Positions 61,975 through 64,000 of a DNA stretch of 64,000 nucleotides are shown here, in pieces. The position numbers and the translations under genes are program-made. Source of the stretch: Segnochrobactrum spirostomi. Lineage in GTDB: Bacteria > Pseudomonadota > Alphaproteobacteria > Rhizobiales > Segnochrobactraceae. How positions within the stretch are numbered: position 1 is the stretch's first letter; each line of letters starts with the position of its first letter. A model generated the notes under the pieces. The model searched no databases, had not been told where the DNA came from, and saw only the letters and a list, made by a program, of their open reading frames with translations. The stretch spans positions 682,001 to 746,000 of the forward strand of contig NZ_VWNA01000003.1 in NCBI RefSeq assembly GCF_009600605.1, written 5' to 3'.

Positions 61975-64000
61975 ATGTCGGACGCGAACTCGGCCGTGAT
62001 GGACCTGCGGCGCCGCGACGCCCGCGACAAGCTCCTCGGCCGCACCCGCTACACCATCGACCGCTACAGCCCCGGCATGCTCCATGCCGCCGTGCTGCGC
62101 GCGACCGTCCCGAGCGGCCGGATCCTACGCCTCGACGTGACGAAGGCGGCCGCGATGCCGGGCGTGCGCGCCGTCGTCACGGCAGCCGACGCGCCGGGCC
62201 GCATCGGCATCGGCATCGCCGACCATCCGCTCTTCGCCCAGGACGTGGTGCGCTACGACGGAGAACCGATCGCAGCCGTTGCCGCGGAGACGATCGAGGA
62301 GGCTCGGGCCGCCCTCGCCGCCATCGAGGTGGAAATCGCGCCGCTGCCGGCCTGCATCACCATGGCGGACGCGCTCGCGCCGGACGCCCCCTCGTCCACC
62401 CCGATTGGGAAAGCCACGAAATCCTCTTCGATGGCGGTCGGCGCGGTGGCAACGTCGCCTGGGAGGCGACGGTCGTCCGCGGCGATGTCGACGGCGCCTT
62501 CGCGCGGCCGGACGCCGTGATCGTGGAGAGTGCGTTCCGGGTCGGACGGCAGAACCATGTCGCCTTCGAGCCTCGGGCCGTGGTCGCCCGTTACGAAGAC
62601 GGCCGCTTTCACATCGAGACCTCGACCCAGGTGCCGTGGACCATCCGCAACGCCACGGCGCGCTTTCTCGGCGTGCCCGCGTCTCAGGTCCGCGTGACGG
62701 TGCCGCCGGTCGGCGGGGCCTTCGGCCTCAAGTTCGACATCGCGGTCGAACCCTTCGCCGCGCTCCTCGCCCGCGCCACCGGTCTCCCCGTCCGGCTGGA
62801 GAACACGCGGGAAGAGGAGATGCTGACCTGCCTCTTCCGGGAAAATGCCGAAATCAGCATCCGCTCCGCGGTGACGCGGGGCGGCGAGATCGTCGGCCGC
62901 GAGGCCGTCGTGCTGATGGATTGCGGGGCCCACGGCGGCGAGCAGATCTTTCTCACCACCATGACGGCGCACACCCTGGGCGGGAACTACAAGCTCGGCA
63001 GCGTCCGGCTGGTCTCCCGCGCGGTCTACACCAACACGGCGCCGAACGGCGCCTTCCGCGCCTGCAATGGCGTCTACAACACGTTCGCCCTGGAGCGGCA
63101 CACGGACGAGATTGCCGCCGCCCTCGGCATGGATCCTCTCGCCTTCCGGCGCCGCAACGTGCTCGGCGACGGGGATCTCGGCGCGACCGGGCAGGTCTTC
63201 GAAGGAAATGTGCTCGGGCCGATGCTGGATCGCATGGACACCCTGCGGCCGCGACAGGCCGCAGCAGAGGTGCGCGACGGCAAGCTGATCGGCCGGGCGA
63301 CCACGGTCGGAACCTGGTTCATCTTCGTCGGCCCTTCGGCCGCGACCCTCAACATGAACGCCGACGGCACCGCGACCCTCGTCACCTCCGGCGTCGAGAT
63401 CGGCTCGGGCTCGATGGTGCAAGGGTTGCCGCAGATCGTGGCGGCGACGCTCGGCATCCGCCCGGAGGACGTGGTGGTGCGCGCCGCCGATACCGATTCC
63501 GCCGGCTACGATGTGGGCGTCGGCGGTGGCCGCACAACCGTCTCGCTCGGGGCGGCGAGCCTTGCGGCGGCGACGGAGGTGCGCACCAAATTGTTGAGGG
63601 TCGCGGCCGACATGATCGAAGCCTCGGAGGGCGACCTCATCCTGCGGGAAGGCCGCGTCGAGATCGGCGGCGCGCCGGGCTCGGGCGTTCCCATCGCTAC
63701 CGTCGCCGCCCGCGCGCAATCTCTCCACGGACCGGTGGCGGGCACCGGCGCCTTCACCCGCGGCGGTGTCCCGGCCATGCCGGGGTGCGCGGCGGGGCAT
63801 TTCATCGACGCGATCGATATCCCCGTCTTCGCCGTCCATGATTGCGAGGTCGCGGTCGATCCGGACACAGGCCACGCCGAGGTGCTGAACTATCGGGTGG
63901 TGCAGGATGTCGGCCGGGCGCTCAACCCCCGCGCGATCCAAGGGCAGATCCAGGGCGGCGTGGTCCAGGGGCTCGGCTACGCCCTCCACGAGGAGGTCAC
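61975..64000 (+). pseudogene. Molybdenum hydroxylase large subunit (Mo-binding), frameshifted and cut by the window end
   Basis: The frame from ATG 61975 gives a good N-terminus (DARDKLLGRTRYTIDRY; PGVRAVVTAADAPG) to about residue 139, then diverges and stops at 62520. The true continuation (LVHPDWESHEILF onward) is open to the end of the window. One extra C in the run at 62387-62391 joins them. The Mo-domain motifs GGAFGLKFD, APNGAFRACNG, DVGRALNPR and GQIQGGVVQGLG are present. The AYxCSFR active-site loop of form I CO dehydrogenase is absent, so this is a xanthine-dehydrogenase-type hydroxylase of an N-heterocycle or aldehyde, not CODH. The catalytic Glu lies beyond the window. Confidence 0.86.

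Noticed and set aside
60623-64000. Aerobic CO dehydrogenase (CoxMSL)
   Set aside because: The gene order matches, but the large subunit has APNGAFRACNG instead of the form I AYxCSFR or form II AYRGAGR loop, so CO oxidation is not supported.

Overview
The window is GC-rich, densely coded DNA with strongly biased third positions. Tat-type and Sec-type binding proteins, ribose-, NitT- and BMP-type ABC importers, SgaA-, DgoD- and CoxLMS-like enzymes and FCD-GntR regulators suggest an alphaproteobacterium, probably Hyphomicrobiales (inference from gene content only; there is no rRNA). I see no tRNA, rRNA, insertion sequence, phage gene or CRISPR array. Essentially the whole window is a run of catabolic islands, each built from an ABC importer, two to five enzymes and a local regulator.

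Layout. 1-830: 3' end of a QuiC-like dehydroshikimate dehydratase/HPPD-fold gene. 868-8553: DeoR regulator, CUT1 sugar importer, an ADP-dependent sugar kinase homologue and a class I aldolase-like protein. 8638-17987: FCD-GntR regulator, serine-glyoxylate-type aminotransferase, barbiturase/cyanuric acid hydrolase family enzyme, BMP (nucleoside-type) importer and amidase. 18486-24587: NMT1/THI5-like importer, 2-oxoglutarate/Fe(II) dioxygenase, LysR regulator and cytosine-deaminase-like amidohydrolase. 24705-30410: spermidine/iron/phosphonate-type importer (minus strand), divergent from a metallophosphoesterase and a TetR regulator. 30435-37948: SDR, galactonate dehydratase, aldose epimerase and araFGH (minus strand), divergent from a FadR-type GntR regulator. 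37958-46093: TenA, BtpA/SgcQ, PfkB kinase, GATase-like protein, phosphotriesterase-like hydrolase, FrcBCA-type importer and LacI regulator. 46688-50035: a large autotransporter whose passenger is a pepsin-like aspartic peptidase. 50324-64000: AraC regulator, HyuA/HyuB, TorT-like binding protein with an RbsA-type ATPase and two permeases, then a three-subunit molybdenum hydroxylase running off the end.

How they work together. Each island reads as import followed by one or a few committed catabolic steps. The 30-36 kb island fits oxidative (De Ley-Doudoroff-type) galactose/arabinose metabolism. The 10-24 kb part is enriched for enzymes of pyrimidine and triazine rings. The last island combines a ring hydroxylase with an oxoprolinase/hydantoinase, suggesting a cyclic amide or N-heterocycle. 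The 2-8.5 kb and 38-46 kb islands do not match a pathway I know and are the best candidates for undescribed sugar catabolism.

The most unusual single gene is the pepsin-like autotransporter: its passenger-coding stretch is near 44 % GC in the lines I counted, against 63-73 % in its own beta-repeat part. Three genes (DeoR, HyuB, molybdenum subunit) carry what looks like a single-base loss in a G/C homopolymer, which points to assembly error rather than gene decay.
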